A DNA stretch of 28,669 bases from Desulfobacterales bacterium (GCA_030145015.1 JAQYWI010000054.1:1-28669); one strand, 5' to 3'; shown: positions 22,018-28,669, counted from the stretch's first letter. The notes: generated from the letters alone by a model not told the origin. Translations and numbers: made by a program.

Positions 22018-23061
22018 ATGCGAGCAATGGTTCTGCATGAACCGGGAGGCCCGGTTACGCTCGAAGAGGTGGCTAAACCCGCCATCGGGCCTTCTGAGGC
22101 GCTGGTGCGGGTCAGGGCCGCGGGTGTCGGGCTGACGATCGTCATCATGAAAAATACCCCGGGGCTGGTGACCCGCTACCCCCGGATTCCGGGACACGAA
22201 GTCGCCGGTGAAGTCGTTGAAATCGGCAGTGCCGTGCGCCATGTAGCGGCGGGTGACCGGGTTGTCTGTCATTTCTATCTGACCTGCCAGGTCTGCAGAT
22301 TCTGCCGCAGCGGTCGCGAAACCCTCTGTGAGAATTTCAGCGGATATGTCGGTATGGCCTGCGATGGAGGTTATGCCGAATACATGAAGGTGCCGGCGCT
22401 GAATCTCTGTCCTTTTCCGGAAGCCATCTCTTTTGCGGAGGCCGCTATTATTTCCGATGCGGTTGCCACCCCCTTGCATGCCTGCCGGCAGGAGGCGCGC
22501 ATCGGACCGGGCGATCGCGTTTTGGTGATCGGCGCCGGAGGCGGGGTCGGAATCCATGCGGTCCAGATGGCCAAACTGTGCGGGGCAAGGGTGCTGGCAG
22601 CAGATCTGTCCGGCGAGAAGCTCAAAATGGTCAAAGCACTGGGGGCCGATGAAATCATTGATTGCCAGGCCGCCGATTTGCAGGAACAGACCCGGCGTCT
22701 AACCGACGGCAGGGGCGTCGATGCGGTCTTAGATTTTGTGGCATCGACTGAAACCCTGGAGACCGGTTTGCAAAGTCTGGCAACCGGCGGCCGGCTTGTG
22801 GTTTTAGGCTATCGCCCACCCGAAGTCTTTAAAAAGAAGCCCGTATTCCGGGTCGACCCCATTGTCGTTTTAAGAAAAGGATTGGAAATTCACGGATCGC
22901 GCTACGTATCAATGGCCGAACTGATTCAGGCTGTCGATATCGTCAAACAGGGCCAGATCAAGCCGATCGTCTCCCAAACATTTCCGCTGGAGGAAGCCGA
23001 AAAGGTCCATCAACTGATCCAGGAAAATAAAATTACAGGTAGAGCGGCCTTGATTCTTTAG
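22018..23061 (+). CDS. Zinc-type alcohol dehydrogenase-like protein lacking the usual catalytic Cys
   Basis: 347 residues of the medium-chain dehydrogenase family. GHE (59-61) and the structural zinc site C90-x2-C93-x2-C96-x7-C104 are intact, and GAGGGVG (172-178) binds NAD(P). The position that normally reads GVC-H/G-TD, giving the first catalytic zinc ligand, reads GVGLT (36-40). The third-ligand region is SDAVAT, with Asp147. The catalytic metal site is therefore incomplete or rearranged; a zinc-independent or altered mechanism is possible. GAGG precedes the ATG by 9 nt. It is cotranscribed with AOR 2 (26 nt gap). Family members oxidise polyols, alcohols or hydroxyacyl compounds; the substrate is unknown. 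Confidence 0.9.
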   Translation: MRAMVLHEPGGPVTLEEVAKPAIGPSEALVRVRAAGVGLTIVIMKNTPGLVTRYPRIPGHEVAGEVVEIGSAVRHVAAGDRVVCHFYLTCQVCRFCRSGRETLCENFSGYVGMACDGGYAEYMKVPALNLCPFPEAISFAEAAIISDAVATPLHACRQEARIGPGDRVLVIGAGGGVGIHAVQMAKLCGARVLAADLSGEKLKMVKALGADEIIDCQAADLQEQTRRLTDGRGVDAVLDFVASTETLETGLQSLATGGRLVVLGYRPPEVFKKKPVFRVDPIVVLRKGLEIHGSRYVSMAELIQAVDIVKQGQIKPIVSQTFPLEEAEKVHQLIQENKITGRAALIL

Positions 23062-23090
23062 AAATTCATGGATAACAAAGCGACATCCAG

Positions 23091-23124
23091 TGTTGTATTT
23101 CGCATGTATTTTACAAAACACGGT
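23091..23124 (+). repeat. Leader module L5, diverged
   Basis: TGTTGTATTTCGCATG followed by TATTTTACAAAACACGG corresponds to the leader TGTTGCG.CCCGCAGG / TAATTTACAAAACACGG at 24364. The ATTGAT hairpin is missing and the sequence joins the AGGTTTCAGGTGTCAGG hairpin. Confidence 0.5.
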
Positions 23125-23128
23125 TTTT

Positions 23129-23233
23129 AGGTTTCAGGTGTCAGGTGTCGGATGTCAGCAAACAGATGACTGGGGAAGAAACCAGTCTGCCTTTGGTCTG
23201 ATGTCCTCCGTATCTTCCTGACACCTGAAACCT
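23129..23233. repeat. CAGGTGTCAGG-type hairpin with inner hairpin
   Basis: Outer arms AGGTTTCAGGTGTCAGG and CCTGACACCTGAAACCT pair. Inside, GTCAGCAAACAGATGACTGG and CCAGTCTGCC / GGTCTGATGTCC make a second, imperfect stem. It is the shortest member of the family also found at 16238 and 25651, and lies between the alcohol dehydrogenase and Gfo/Idh genes. Confidence 0.72.
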
Positions 23234-23307
23234 TATTAATTAGGGCTTTTGTAGTATTTTGGGGAGACATAACAATAGACGACAACGGCATAAATGGAGG
23301 ATCGTCA

Positions 23308-24363
23308 TTGACTCAAAATAACAAGCTGAAATTGGCCCTGATCGGCGCCGGTGCCTGGTCGGGAGCCGTCGGCGATGCCATAATGAAGAGCAAAAAGGTT
23401 CGGCTGGTGACCTGTTTCGATGTAGATCCCCAAAAACGGCAGGCGTTAAGCGAAAAGTTTGGCTGCAACCAGGAAACGTCCTATGAAGATGTCCTCAAAA
23501 GAGACGACATCGACGCGGTCCATTTGATCAGCCCCAATGCCGTGCATGCCGAACAGGCCATTCTGGCGGCCCGCCACGGCAAGCACGTCTTTGTTGAAAA
23601 ACCGATTGCCAATACGATTGCGGATGGCAAAAAAATGATCGCCGCATGTCAAAAAGCCGATGTGGTTTTGATGGTGGGGCACCATCTGCGCCGATTGGCC
23701 GGGTTCAGAAAATTAAAGGCGCTGATTGCCGGCGGTGCGATCGGTGAACCGGTTCAGGTGGAGGCCAACTTCTCTCAGAATCTGGGGTTCGCATTGACAC
23801 CGGAAAGTTTTCGGTGGCGGGGCGATGACAGCGGGTGTCCTGCCGGGGCCCTGATGACCATGGGCATCCATCACGCGGATCTGTTAAATTACCTGCTGGG
23901 TCCAATCGAGACCGTGTTTGCTTATTTCAACAAGCTTTACATTGAGGCGCCGGTTGAGGATGTGACCACGACCATCTTTCAATTTAAATCAGGCATTCTG
24001 GGTTATCTAGGATCCAATTACGCCTCATCGAAAGCCTGCTGGGTGTATGTCTACGGCACGGAAGCCAACCTGCTCTGCACGGTTACGTTGCAACAATTAC
24101 CCTTTGAGGAGTATCTCCTCCGGTGGCAAATGATCGATCAGGATACCCGCCTGCAAATATTCCAAAAGAACCGAACGGGTGGCGAGGAGATTGCCTTGGA
24201 TGTGGGCAACCCTATTTTGGAAGAAATCGATGAGTTCGCGGATTGCATTCGGACCGGCAAAAGGCCGGAGACCGATGGCCAGGGGGCTTTGCAGGCCCTG
24301 GGCTTAGTCCGGGCGGCGATCGAATCGGCACGTAGCGGAAAGCAGGCGAAGATCGTGATATAG
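23308..24363 (+). CDS. Gfo/Idh/MocA-family oxidoreductase
   Basis: 351 residues. The N-terminal Rossmann fold has GAGAWSG (13-19) and the family's EKP motif with the catalytic lysine (VFVEKPIA, 97-99). The C-terminal domain includes the conserved MGIHHADLLNYLLG helix. These enzymes use NAD(P) to oxidise or reduce sugars, inositols and their derivatives. The start is TTG at 23308: GGAGG lies 7 nt upstream and no ATG or GTG is suitably placed, so the rare start is well supported and may keep expression low. A 246 bp spacer with a hairpin separates it from the alcohol dehydrogenase gene; its own promoter is possible. The TAG stop coincides with the start of leader module L2. Confidence 0.91.
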   Translation: MTQNNKLKLALIGAGAWSGAVGDAIMKSKKVRLVTCFDVDPQKRQALSEKFGCNQETSYEDVLKRDDIDAVHLISPNAVHAEQAILAARHGKHVFVEKPIANTIADGKKMIAACQKADVVLMVGHHLRRLAGFRKLKALIAGGAIGEPVQVEANFSQNLGFALTPESFRWRGDDSGCPAGALMTMGIHHADLLNYLLGPIETVFAYFNKLYIEAPVEDVTTTIFQFKSGILGYLGSNYASSKACWVYVYGTEANLLCTVTLQQLPFEEYLLRWQMIDQDTRLQIFQKNRTGGEEIALDVGNPILEEIDEFADCIRTGKRPETDGQGALQALGLVRAAIESARSGKQAKIVI

Positions 24364-24430
24364 TATTGCGTTGTGCAGGTAATTTACAAAACACGGATTG
24401 ATTTTATCAATTGTCATTTTCAACAATACA
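24364..24430 (+). repeat. Leader module L2 of the composite repeat
   Basis: TATTGCGTTGTGCAGG, TAATTTACAAAACACGG, then ATTGAT-TTT-ATCAAT and TTTTCAACAATACA. It matches L1 and L3 over almost its whole length, and starts directly at the TAG stop codon of the Gfo/Idh gene. It is followed, as at L1, by the AT-rich hairpin. Confidence 0.75.
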
Positions 24431-24437
24431 TTCGTTT

Positions 24438-24567
24438 AAATCTCAAATTTCAAGCACCAAATTCCAAATAAATCACAAATCTCAATTTTCAATGACCAAA
24501 ACATTTGGGATTTTGAATTTTGGTCATTGTAATTTGTTTGATATTTGTGTTTTGTGATTTGGGATTT
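24438..24567. repeat. AT-rich long hairpin, copy 2
   Basis: The left arm starts AAATCTCAAATTTCAAGCAC and the right arm ends TGTGATTTGGGATTT; inner arms CAATGACC and GGTCATTG pair. It aligns along its length with the copy at 4438-4563 and has the same orientation. It ends about 7 bp before the AAGGAGG ribosome site of the following amidohydrolase gene. Confidence 0.78.
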
Positions 24568-24587
24568 AATAGTTAAGGAGGATTTTT

Positions 24588-25586
24588 ATGAATTCAAAGA
24601 AAATTGATGGTCATCGACACATACTTTTTTCAGAGGCAATTGCGGTTGCCAGCAAGTTGGACCCGGTCCGGTCGGTCAACATTTATCCAGCGGATATCCA
24701 GGCAGAATCCGAAGAAATTAATCGCAAAAAGGGCGTGGGATGGAACCGTAAGATGCATGATTTTGATGAAAATATCGCTGACCTGGAGGCGGCCGGCATG
24801 GATATGGGCGTCCTGCAACCGACCCAAACCATGTTTTTCTATTGGGCCGAATCACCTGCGGCTGCAGAGCTCACGCGTATGGTCAACGAATACACCGCTC
24901 AAGAAGTCCGCAAACACGCGACCCATTTTTTGGGCCTGGCGACCATACCCCTGCAGGACGTGGATCTGGCAGTAAAGGAACTGACTTACGCGGTCAAAGA
25001 ACTCGGATTAAAAGGCGTGGTGACCGGCTCGAATGTGAATGGCCATGGCTTTGATGAGCAGCAGTTCCTGCCGTTCTTTGAAGCGGTAGAGGCCCTGGAT
25101 GTGCCGATTTTTATCCATCCGAATGATCCGGCTGGCGTCGAGCGGGTGAAAGGCTATTACCTGGCAAATTTCCTGTCTTATCCCCTGGAATCAGCGATAT
25201 TTGCAACCCAATTGGTGTTTGGTGGCGTGCTTGACCGCTATCCCGGACTCAAAATCTGCTTATCCCATGCCGGCGGGGTCCTGCCTTTTTTGCTGGGTCG
25301 CCTGGAGCACGGCCAGTCGGTACGCCCCGAAGCACAGGCACATTGCCGGCATCCTTTCCCGCATTACCTGAAAAATTTCTACGTGGACACCATTACCTTC
25401 CGGCCCGACACGCTGCGTTTTGTCCTGGAAGTGATGCCCGCAGGACATGTTTTTATGGGAACCGATTACCCCTATGATATGGCCGATACGGACCCGGTCG
25501 GTTCGGTTGCGGCGGCAGTTACAGATGAAACTCAGCGGGCCCGGATCTGCGGTGATAACATTGCTGCGGTGCTGGGTCTTTCCTAG
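24588..25586 (+). CDS. Amidohydrolase_2 (ACMSD-type) metal-dependent hydrolase or decarboxylase
   Basis: 332 residues. Metal ligands typical of the aminocarboxymuconate-semialdehyde decarboxylase group are visible: His9 and His11 (DGHRH), His177 (FIHPNDP), His227 (LSHAGG) and Asp293 (GTDYPYD). The family includes decarboxylases of ACMS and gamma-resorcylate, and lactone hydrolases. The ATG at 24588 has a strong AAGGAGG site 6 nt upstream, so the start is secure. It closes the AOR 2 gene run. In this setting a decarboxylase or ring-opening hydrolase of the pathway is likely, but the exact reaction is not determined. The TAG stop merges with leader module L3. Confidence 0.91.
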   Translation: MNSKKIDGHRHILFSEAIAVASKLDPVRSVNIYPADIQAESEEINRKKGVGWNRKMHDFDENIADLEAAGMDMGVLQPTQTMFFYWAESPAAAELTRMVNEYTAQEVRKHATHFLGLATIPLQDVDLAVKELTYAVKELGLKGVVTGSNVNGHGFDEQQFLPFFEAVEALDVPIFIHPNDPAGVERVKGYYLANFLSYPLESAIFATQLVFGGVLDRYPGLKICLSHAGGVLPFLLGRLEHGQSVRPEAQAHCRHPFPHYLKNFYVDTITFRPDTLRFVLEVMPAGHVFMGTDYPYDMADTDPVGSVAAAVTDETQRARICGDNIAAVLGLS

Positions 25587-25650
25587 TGTTGCACCTTCAA
25601 GTAATTTACAAAATACGGATTGCTTATATCAATCTTCTTTTTCAACAATA
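25586..25650 (+). repeat. Leader module L3 of the composite repeat
   Basis: GTGTTGCACCTTCAAG, TAATTTACAAAATACGG, GATTG-CTTATAT-CAATC, then CTTCTTTTTCAACAATACA. It starts on the TAG stop of the preceding gene. Unlike L1 and L2 it continues into a CAGGTTTCAGG-type hairpin, showing that the same leader joins different bodies. Confidence 0.75.
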
Positions 25651-25820
25651 CAGGTTTCAGGTGTCGGGTGTCAGGCAAATAGCTCATGGGCTGGGAAGCA
25701 AGGAAGCTTGGAAGCTATAAAGCTGAAGGGCTCGGAAATAATTTGGCTTTCCAGCTTCCTGGCCTTCCAGCTTCCCAGCTATCCGCCTGCCCTGACACCT
25801 GACACCTGAAACCTGACACC
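25651..25820. repeat. Nested hairpin, two unrelated layers
   Basis: Outer arms CAGGTTTCAGGTGTCGGG and CCTGACACCTGAAACCTG pair. Inside (about 25688-25780) sits a second hairpin of a different word family, GGGCTGGGAAGC / GGAAGCTTGGAAGCT against CCAGCTTCC / CCAGCTTCCCAGCT. It lies between the convergent amidohydrolase and cupin genes and could work as a bidirectional transcript end. Confidence 0.75.
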
Positions 25821-25828
25821 ATTGGAAT

Positions 25829-26266
25829 TTAAAAATATTCCTTCTGCCAGACCTGGGTTGCCTTTTTCACTTTTTTCTGAAAAAGGTTTTCTTCCACAAT
25901 ACCGGGAGGCGATACGACCACCAGTAGCATTAACATCTCATCTCCGGTATTTTCGATGCGGTGCTCCACCTCCGGCGGGATGAATATCGCGGTTCCCGGC
26001 CCCACTTCGCGTTGCTCATCGCCGACGGTTTCGATCCCTTTGCCGCGCAATACATAGAGCAGTTCTTCAACCGGGTGGGGATGTTTATGCAAGGGGAGGC
26101 CGACGCCGGGCGGAATTGTCGTTTCCCAAACACCGATCTGTTTAACGTCGTTTGTTTTCCGGTCAAACAATACCCGCAACGTCTCGTTCAAACCCTCATG
26201 CTCGTAAAGGGGTCCTTCGTCTCCCAACCATGAAGGTTTTTTAATGTATTTAAATGTCTTCTTCAT
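25829..26266 (-). CDS. Cupin-domain protein
   Basis: 145 residues, one cupin barrel. Motif 1 LPLHKHPHPVEELLYVLRG gives His60, His62 and Glu67 or Glu68; motif 2 FIPPEVEHRIEN gives His102, so metal binding is expected. GGAGG lies 6 nt upstream of the ATG. It is a single-gene unit convergent with the ACMSD-type gene and divergent from cinA. It resembles sugar or keto-acid binding cupins in general form; no specific reaction is visible. It is the third cupin in the window and is not a close copy of the other two. Confidence 0.87.
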   Translation of the reverse strand: MKKTFKYIKKPSWLGDEGPLYEHEGLNETLRVLFDRKTNDVKQIGVWETTIPPGVGLPLHKHPHPVEELLYVLRGKGIETVGDEQREVGPGTAIFIPPEVEHRIENTGDEMLMLLVVVSPPGIVEENLFQKKVKKATQVWQKEYF

Positions 26267-26467
26267 AACAGTCCTCCGGCTTTCTCGTATTTTTTACAAA
26301 AATGTACTCTGAATATATATTATTGATTTTGCCGGATAAAAGAAATAAAAAACATTGTCTCCGGGTGAAAGAAATTGAGTGTTAAATGGATGCATAGCAT
26401 TTTCTTCGCGAATTAAATATCTTGTCGGTTATTTATTAATTGTCCTTACTTATCAAAATGAGGAAAT

Positions 26468-27700
26468 ATGAAAGCGGAAATCATCACTATTGGAACCGAA
26501 CTTCTTCTGGGTCAAATCATCGATACCAATGCGGCCTTTATTGCGCAGCAGCTCGCAAATATTGGCTTTGATGTTTATAAGAAAACGACCGTGGGCGATA
26601 ATGAAATCCGCATATCCGCTGCCATATCAAAGGCGCTGAAGCGCTCTGATGTCGTCATTACGACGGGCGGATTAGGTCCGACAGTCGATGATAAAACGCG
26701 CGAAGCGGTGGCGCTAGCAACCGAGCGTGAACTTATGCTGGACGAAAAACTTTTAAAAGAAATCAAAGAATTTTTCAAGAGACGCGGTCTAAAACTGGGT
26801 GAAAATAATCCGCTCCAGGCCCAGATTCCCAGGGAATCGATTCCGATTCATAATCCTGTCGGAACCGCACCGGGTTTTATCGTAAAGTTTCGCGAAAGTT
26901 ACGTTATTTCTCTACCGGGCGTGCCTCGCGAACTTCACCATTTAATGGATCTTACGGTGCTGCCTTTTCTAAAGAAAGAATTTGACATACAGGCTGTCAT
27001 TGTAACGCGCGTGCTTCGAACCGCCGGCGAAGGCGAGAGCAATATTGATCGCCGAATTGCCGAGTTTGAAGAATCCAGCAACCCGACGGTGGGTTTAGCC
27101 GCTCACCCCGGCGCAGTCGATATCCGTATTTCAGCCAAAGCCCAAAATGAGAGTGAAGCCATGCAAATGCTGGATGAAATGGAAAGACAGCTTCGCGGGT
27201 GTCTCGGCAATATGATCTTCGGTAAGGATAAAGAAACCATCGAAGAGATCGTCATTAAAATGCTTGCGGATCAGGCCCTGCGCTTGGCGGTGTACGAGAC
27301 CAATACCGGGGGTCACCTGACCTATCGTTTAACGGGCGTCCCGGGCGGAATTGAAGTTGTCGACCATTCCTTTGTCGCATCAATCCACCGAATTGATGAA
27401 CTGGTGCCCGCTCATCCGGGCAAGGGAGTTTCCATATCCAAAGAAATTTCAGAAGAACTTGCCGAAGCAATTCAAAAAAAATCCGGCGTCGATATCGGAA
27501 TGGCGCTGATCGGAGACGAAGATCCGGAAGTCGGCCCTTACAGTAAACGTACCGGAAGCACCTGCATCGGCCTGAGTGACGGCAACACAAATACAAGCCG
27601 GCAAGTCTTGATCGGCGGAATTTCAGCAGATGCCCGTACCCGCATAACGAATTCGGCCCTGGATCTGTTAAGAAGGTATCTGCAGATGCGATCATCCTGA
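26468..27700 (+). CDS. cinA: CinA-family protein with eroded amidohydrolase active site
   Basis: 410 residues, full CinA length. The N-terminal MoCF-like domain is well kept: EIITIGTELLLGQIIDTN (4-21) and TTGGLGPTVDD (65-75), as in COG1058 ADP-ribose/NAD-related pyrophosphatases. The C-terminal domain (about 255-405) should be the NMN deamidase with AESCTGG; here it reads YETNTGG (276-282), and the later TGIAGPGGG motif reads IGDEDPEVG (348-356). Both changes hit active-site segments, so deamidase activity is doubtful while the fold seems retained. GAGGAAAT precedes the ATG. It is a housekeeping NAD-recycling type of gene, apparently unrelated to the catabolic clusters, and is followed 27 nt later by a TauE/SafE-type gene. 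Confidence 0.9.
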   Translation: MKAEIITIGTELLLGQIIDTNAAFIAQQLANIGFDVYKKTTVGDNEIRISAAISKALKRSDVVITTGGLGPTVDDKTREAVALATERELMLDEKLLKEIKEFFKRRGLKLGENNPLQAQIPRESIPIHNPVGTAPGFIVKFRESYVISLPGVPRELHHLMDLTVLPFLKKEFDIQAVIVTRVLRTAGEGESNIDRRIAEFEESSNPTVGLAAHPGAVDIRISAKAQNESEAMQMLDEMERQLRGCLGNMIFGKDKETIEEIVIKMLADQALRLAVYETNTGGHLTYRLTGVPGGIEVVDHSFVASIHRIDELVPAHPGKGVSISKEISEELAEAIQKKSGVDIGMALIGDEDPEVGPYSKRTGSTCIGLSDGNTNTSRQVLIGGISADARTRITNSALDLLRRYLQMRSS

Positions 27701-27727
27701 CCCGCTATACGCTTACACGCCAAATTC

Positions 27728-28474
27728 ATGGAATTTTATAAAATAATCATCATTTTTTTTGTGGGCATGTTTGTTAGCGTTCTGAGCACCTTAGTCGGGG
27801 GGAGCAGTTTGTTAACGATACCGACGCTGATTTTATTGGGCCTGCCCCCGCACACCGCCATTGGCACGGATCGCTTCGGTATTATGGGCGTCTGTGCAGC
27901 CGGCTGGTATAAATTCCATAAGAAAAGGCTGATCAATTACAAGGTCGGGTTTATTCTAGCAATTCCGGTTATATTCGGCTCTTTTTTAGGTGCCCATCTT
28001 GTTTTTGAGATCAGCGAATCGGTTTTAAAGTTAATCATTATTGTCATATCCGTTGCATGCCTGTTTTTTCTGGTGTTGAATCCCAAACTCGGCACCGAGA
28101 GGACCAAGCAGGAGTTCGGAAAATATGAGTACCTTATCGGTGGCTTGATGACATTTGTCGTCGGGGTTTATGTCGGCTTTTACGGTGCGATGGGGGGTAC
28201 GCTTTTATTGTATATTTTAATCCTGTGGTTCGGCCAAACTTTTTTAGTAAGCGCCGGGACCCTGAAAATAGCCGCCATGATGATGAATGCCATGGCGACT
28301 ATTGTATTTGCCTTAAATGGGGCCGTAGCCTATTATCTGGCTTTCCCCATGTTTTGCGGTTGCTTCATCGGTTCGTATATTGGCGCGCATTATTCCGATA
28401 AAATTGGAAATACCTGGATAAGAAGGCTTTTTATCATTCTTTTGCTGATTTTAATTATAAAACTACTTATCTAG
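27728..28474 (+). CDS. TauE/SafE-family membrane permease
   Basis: 248 very hydrophobic residues with about seven or eight membrane spans. LVGGSSLLTIPTLILLGLPPHTAIGTDRFG corresponds to the first conserved repeat of the family and YGAMGGTLLLYILI with FLVSAGTLKIAAMM to the second. Known members export sulfite, sulfoacetate or similar anions, but many are of unknown substrate. It starts 27 nt after cinA with no clear ribosome site upstream of the ATG, so translational coupling to cinA is possible. Its TAG stop is formed by the end of a repeat arm (CTAGAAGCC). There are no sulfonate-degradation genes here to support a sulfite role. Confidence 0.87.
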   Translation: MEFYKIIIIFFVGMFVSVLSTLVGGSSLLTIPTLILLGLPPHTAIGTDRFGIMGVCAAGWYKFHKKRLINYKVGFILAIPVIFGSFLGAHLVFEISESVLKLIIIVISVACLFFLVLNPKLGTERTKQEFGKYEYLIGGLMTFVVGVYVGFYGAMGGTLLLYILILWFGQTFLVSAGTLKIAAMMMNAMATIVFALNGAVAYYLAFPMFCGCFIGSYIGAHYSDKIGNTWIRRLFIILLLILIIKLLI

Positions 28475-28496
28475 AAGCCATCTCAAAAATAGCAGT
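28472..28496 (+). repeat. Lone arm of the MITE-like palindrome
   Basis: TAGAAGCCATCTCAAAAAT matches the left arm TAGAACCCATCTCAAAAAT of the element at 7745-7891 with one difference. No loop or second arm is seen in the remaining 170 bp, so it is a solo or truncated end. It provides the TAG stop of the TauE/SafE gene. Confidence 0.62.
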
Positions 28497-28550
28497 TTAT
28501 CTTCGAAGGCAGAGAAAATAAGTTTTAAAGGTGCTCTAAAGTTAGAAGTG

Positions 28551-28587
28551 CCTAAAATGCCTAAAATGAGCTAAAGTGCCTAAAGTT
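28551..28587 (+). repeat. Short tandem repeat, 9-bp CCTAAAATG/CCTAAAGTT units
   Basis: CCTAAAATG occurs twice in tandem, followed by AGCTAAAGTG and CCTAAAGTT, giving about four degenerate units. No gene is associated with it. Confidence 0.6.
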
Positions 28588-28623
28588 ATGGCATCGCTCG
28601 CGCTCTATCTTTTAATAAAATAG

Positions 28624-28669
28624 GTCGTTCGACCCAGTCGTTCGACCCTGTCGTTAGACCCTGTCGTTC
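28624..28669 (+). repeat. 13-bp tandem repeat running off the right edge
   Basis: Units GTCGTTCGACCCA, GTCGTTCGACCCT and GTCGTTAGACCCT, then a partial GTCGTTC at the window end. Each unit has a short GTCG/CGAC dyad. The array may continue outside the window. It is direct repetition without spacers, so not a CRISPR. Confidence 0.7.

Noticed and set aside
14384..28474. Sulfo-sugar or sulfonate catabolism (split transketolase plus TauE/SafE)
   Set aside because: The TauE/SafE gene is 12 kb away behind cinA, and no sulfonate-cleaving or sulfo-sugar isomerase gene is present. Kept only as a remote option for the transketolase.
28551..28669. CRISPR-like array at the right edge
   Set aside because: The units are directly adjacent and only 9 or 13 bp long, with no spacers and no cas genes.

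Overview
The window reads as a catabolic and accessory stretch of a strictly anaerobic bacterium, most likely a sediment-type Desulfobacterota (former Deltaproteobacteria). This is inferred from two tungsten-type aldehyde:ferredoxin oxidoreductases, a DUF362 Fe-S protein, a TAXI-type TRAP transporter, roughly balanced base composition (judged by eye) and many long hairpin repeats between genes. No rRNA, tRNA, CRISPR array, transposase or phage gene is visible, and no transcriptional regulator is encoded. 23 complete genes and one possible gene tail are called.

Layout. (1) 309-8932, all minus strand: ketopantoate-reductase-like enzyme, TAXI solute-binding protein, fused TRAP permease, nucleotide-sugar-type epimerase, D-2-hydroxyacid dehydrogenase, creatininase-family hydrolase and an SDR dehydrogenase. 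(2) 9427-12047, plus: AOR 1 followed by two small cupins. (3) 12492-14210, plus: a secreted beta-helix protein standing alone between repeats, with a sigma-54-like promoter candidate. (4) 14384-19946, minus: allantoinase/dihydroorotase-type amidohydrolase, DUF362 ferredoxin-like protein, 3-hydroxyisobutyrate-dehydrogenase-type enzyme and the two subunits of a split transketolase. (5) 20174-25586, plus: AOR 2, a zinc-type alcohol dehydrogenase without the usual catalytic cysteine, a Gfo/Idh/MocA oxidoreductase and an ACMSD-type amidohydrolase. (6) 25829-28474: a cupin (minus), CinA with an eroded C-terminal active site (plus) and a TauE/SafE-type permease (plus).

How the genes may work together (inference): a carboxylate is imported by the TAXI-TRAP system and processed by hydrolases (creatininase, cyclic amidohydrolase, ACMSD-type) and several NAD(P) dehydrogenases. 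Two-carbon units may be moved by the split transketolase, and aldehydes oxidised to acids by the two AORs with reduction of ferredoxin. The substrate cannot be named from sequence. There are no CoA ligases or aromatic-ring enzymes, which argues against fatty-acid or benzoyl-CoA chemistry. Possible themes are cyclic amides, sugar acids or cyclitols.

The most unusual content is between the genes. Nearly every spacer longer than about 200 bp holds a long imperfect palindrome. A short leader module (TGTTGCG.CCCGCA ... TAATTTACAAAACACGG ... ATTGATTTTATCAAT) occurs at five or six places, always on the plus strand, and is joined to different hairpin bodies: AT-rich, CAGGTGTCAGG-type, or nested hairpin-in-hairpin. 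Repeat ends coincide with TAG stop codons of five genes, and TAG is the commonest stop in the window (10 of 23). Two divergent promoter regions (about 9040-9105 and 20003-20131) are the best candidates for transcriptional control.
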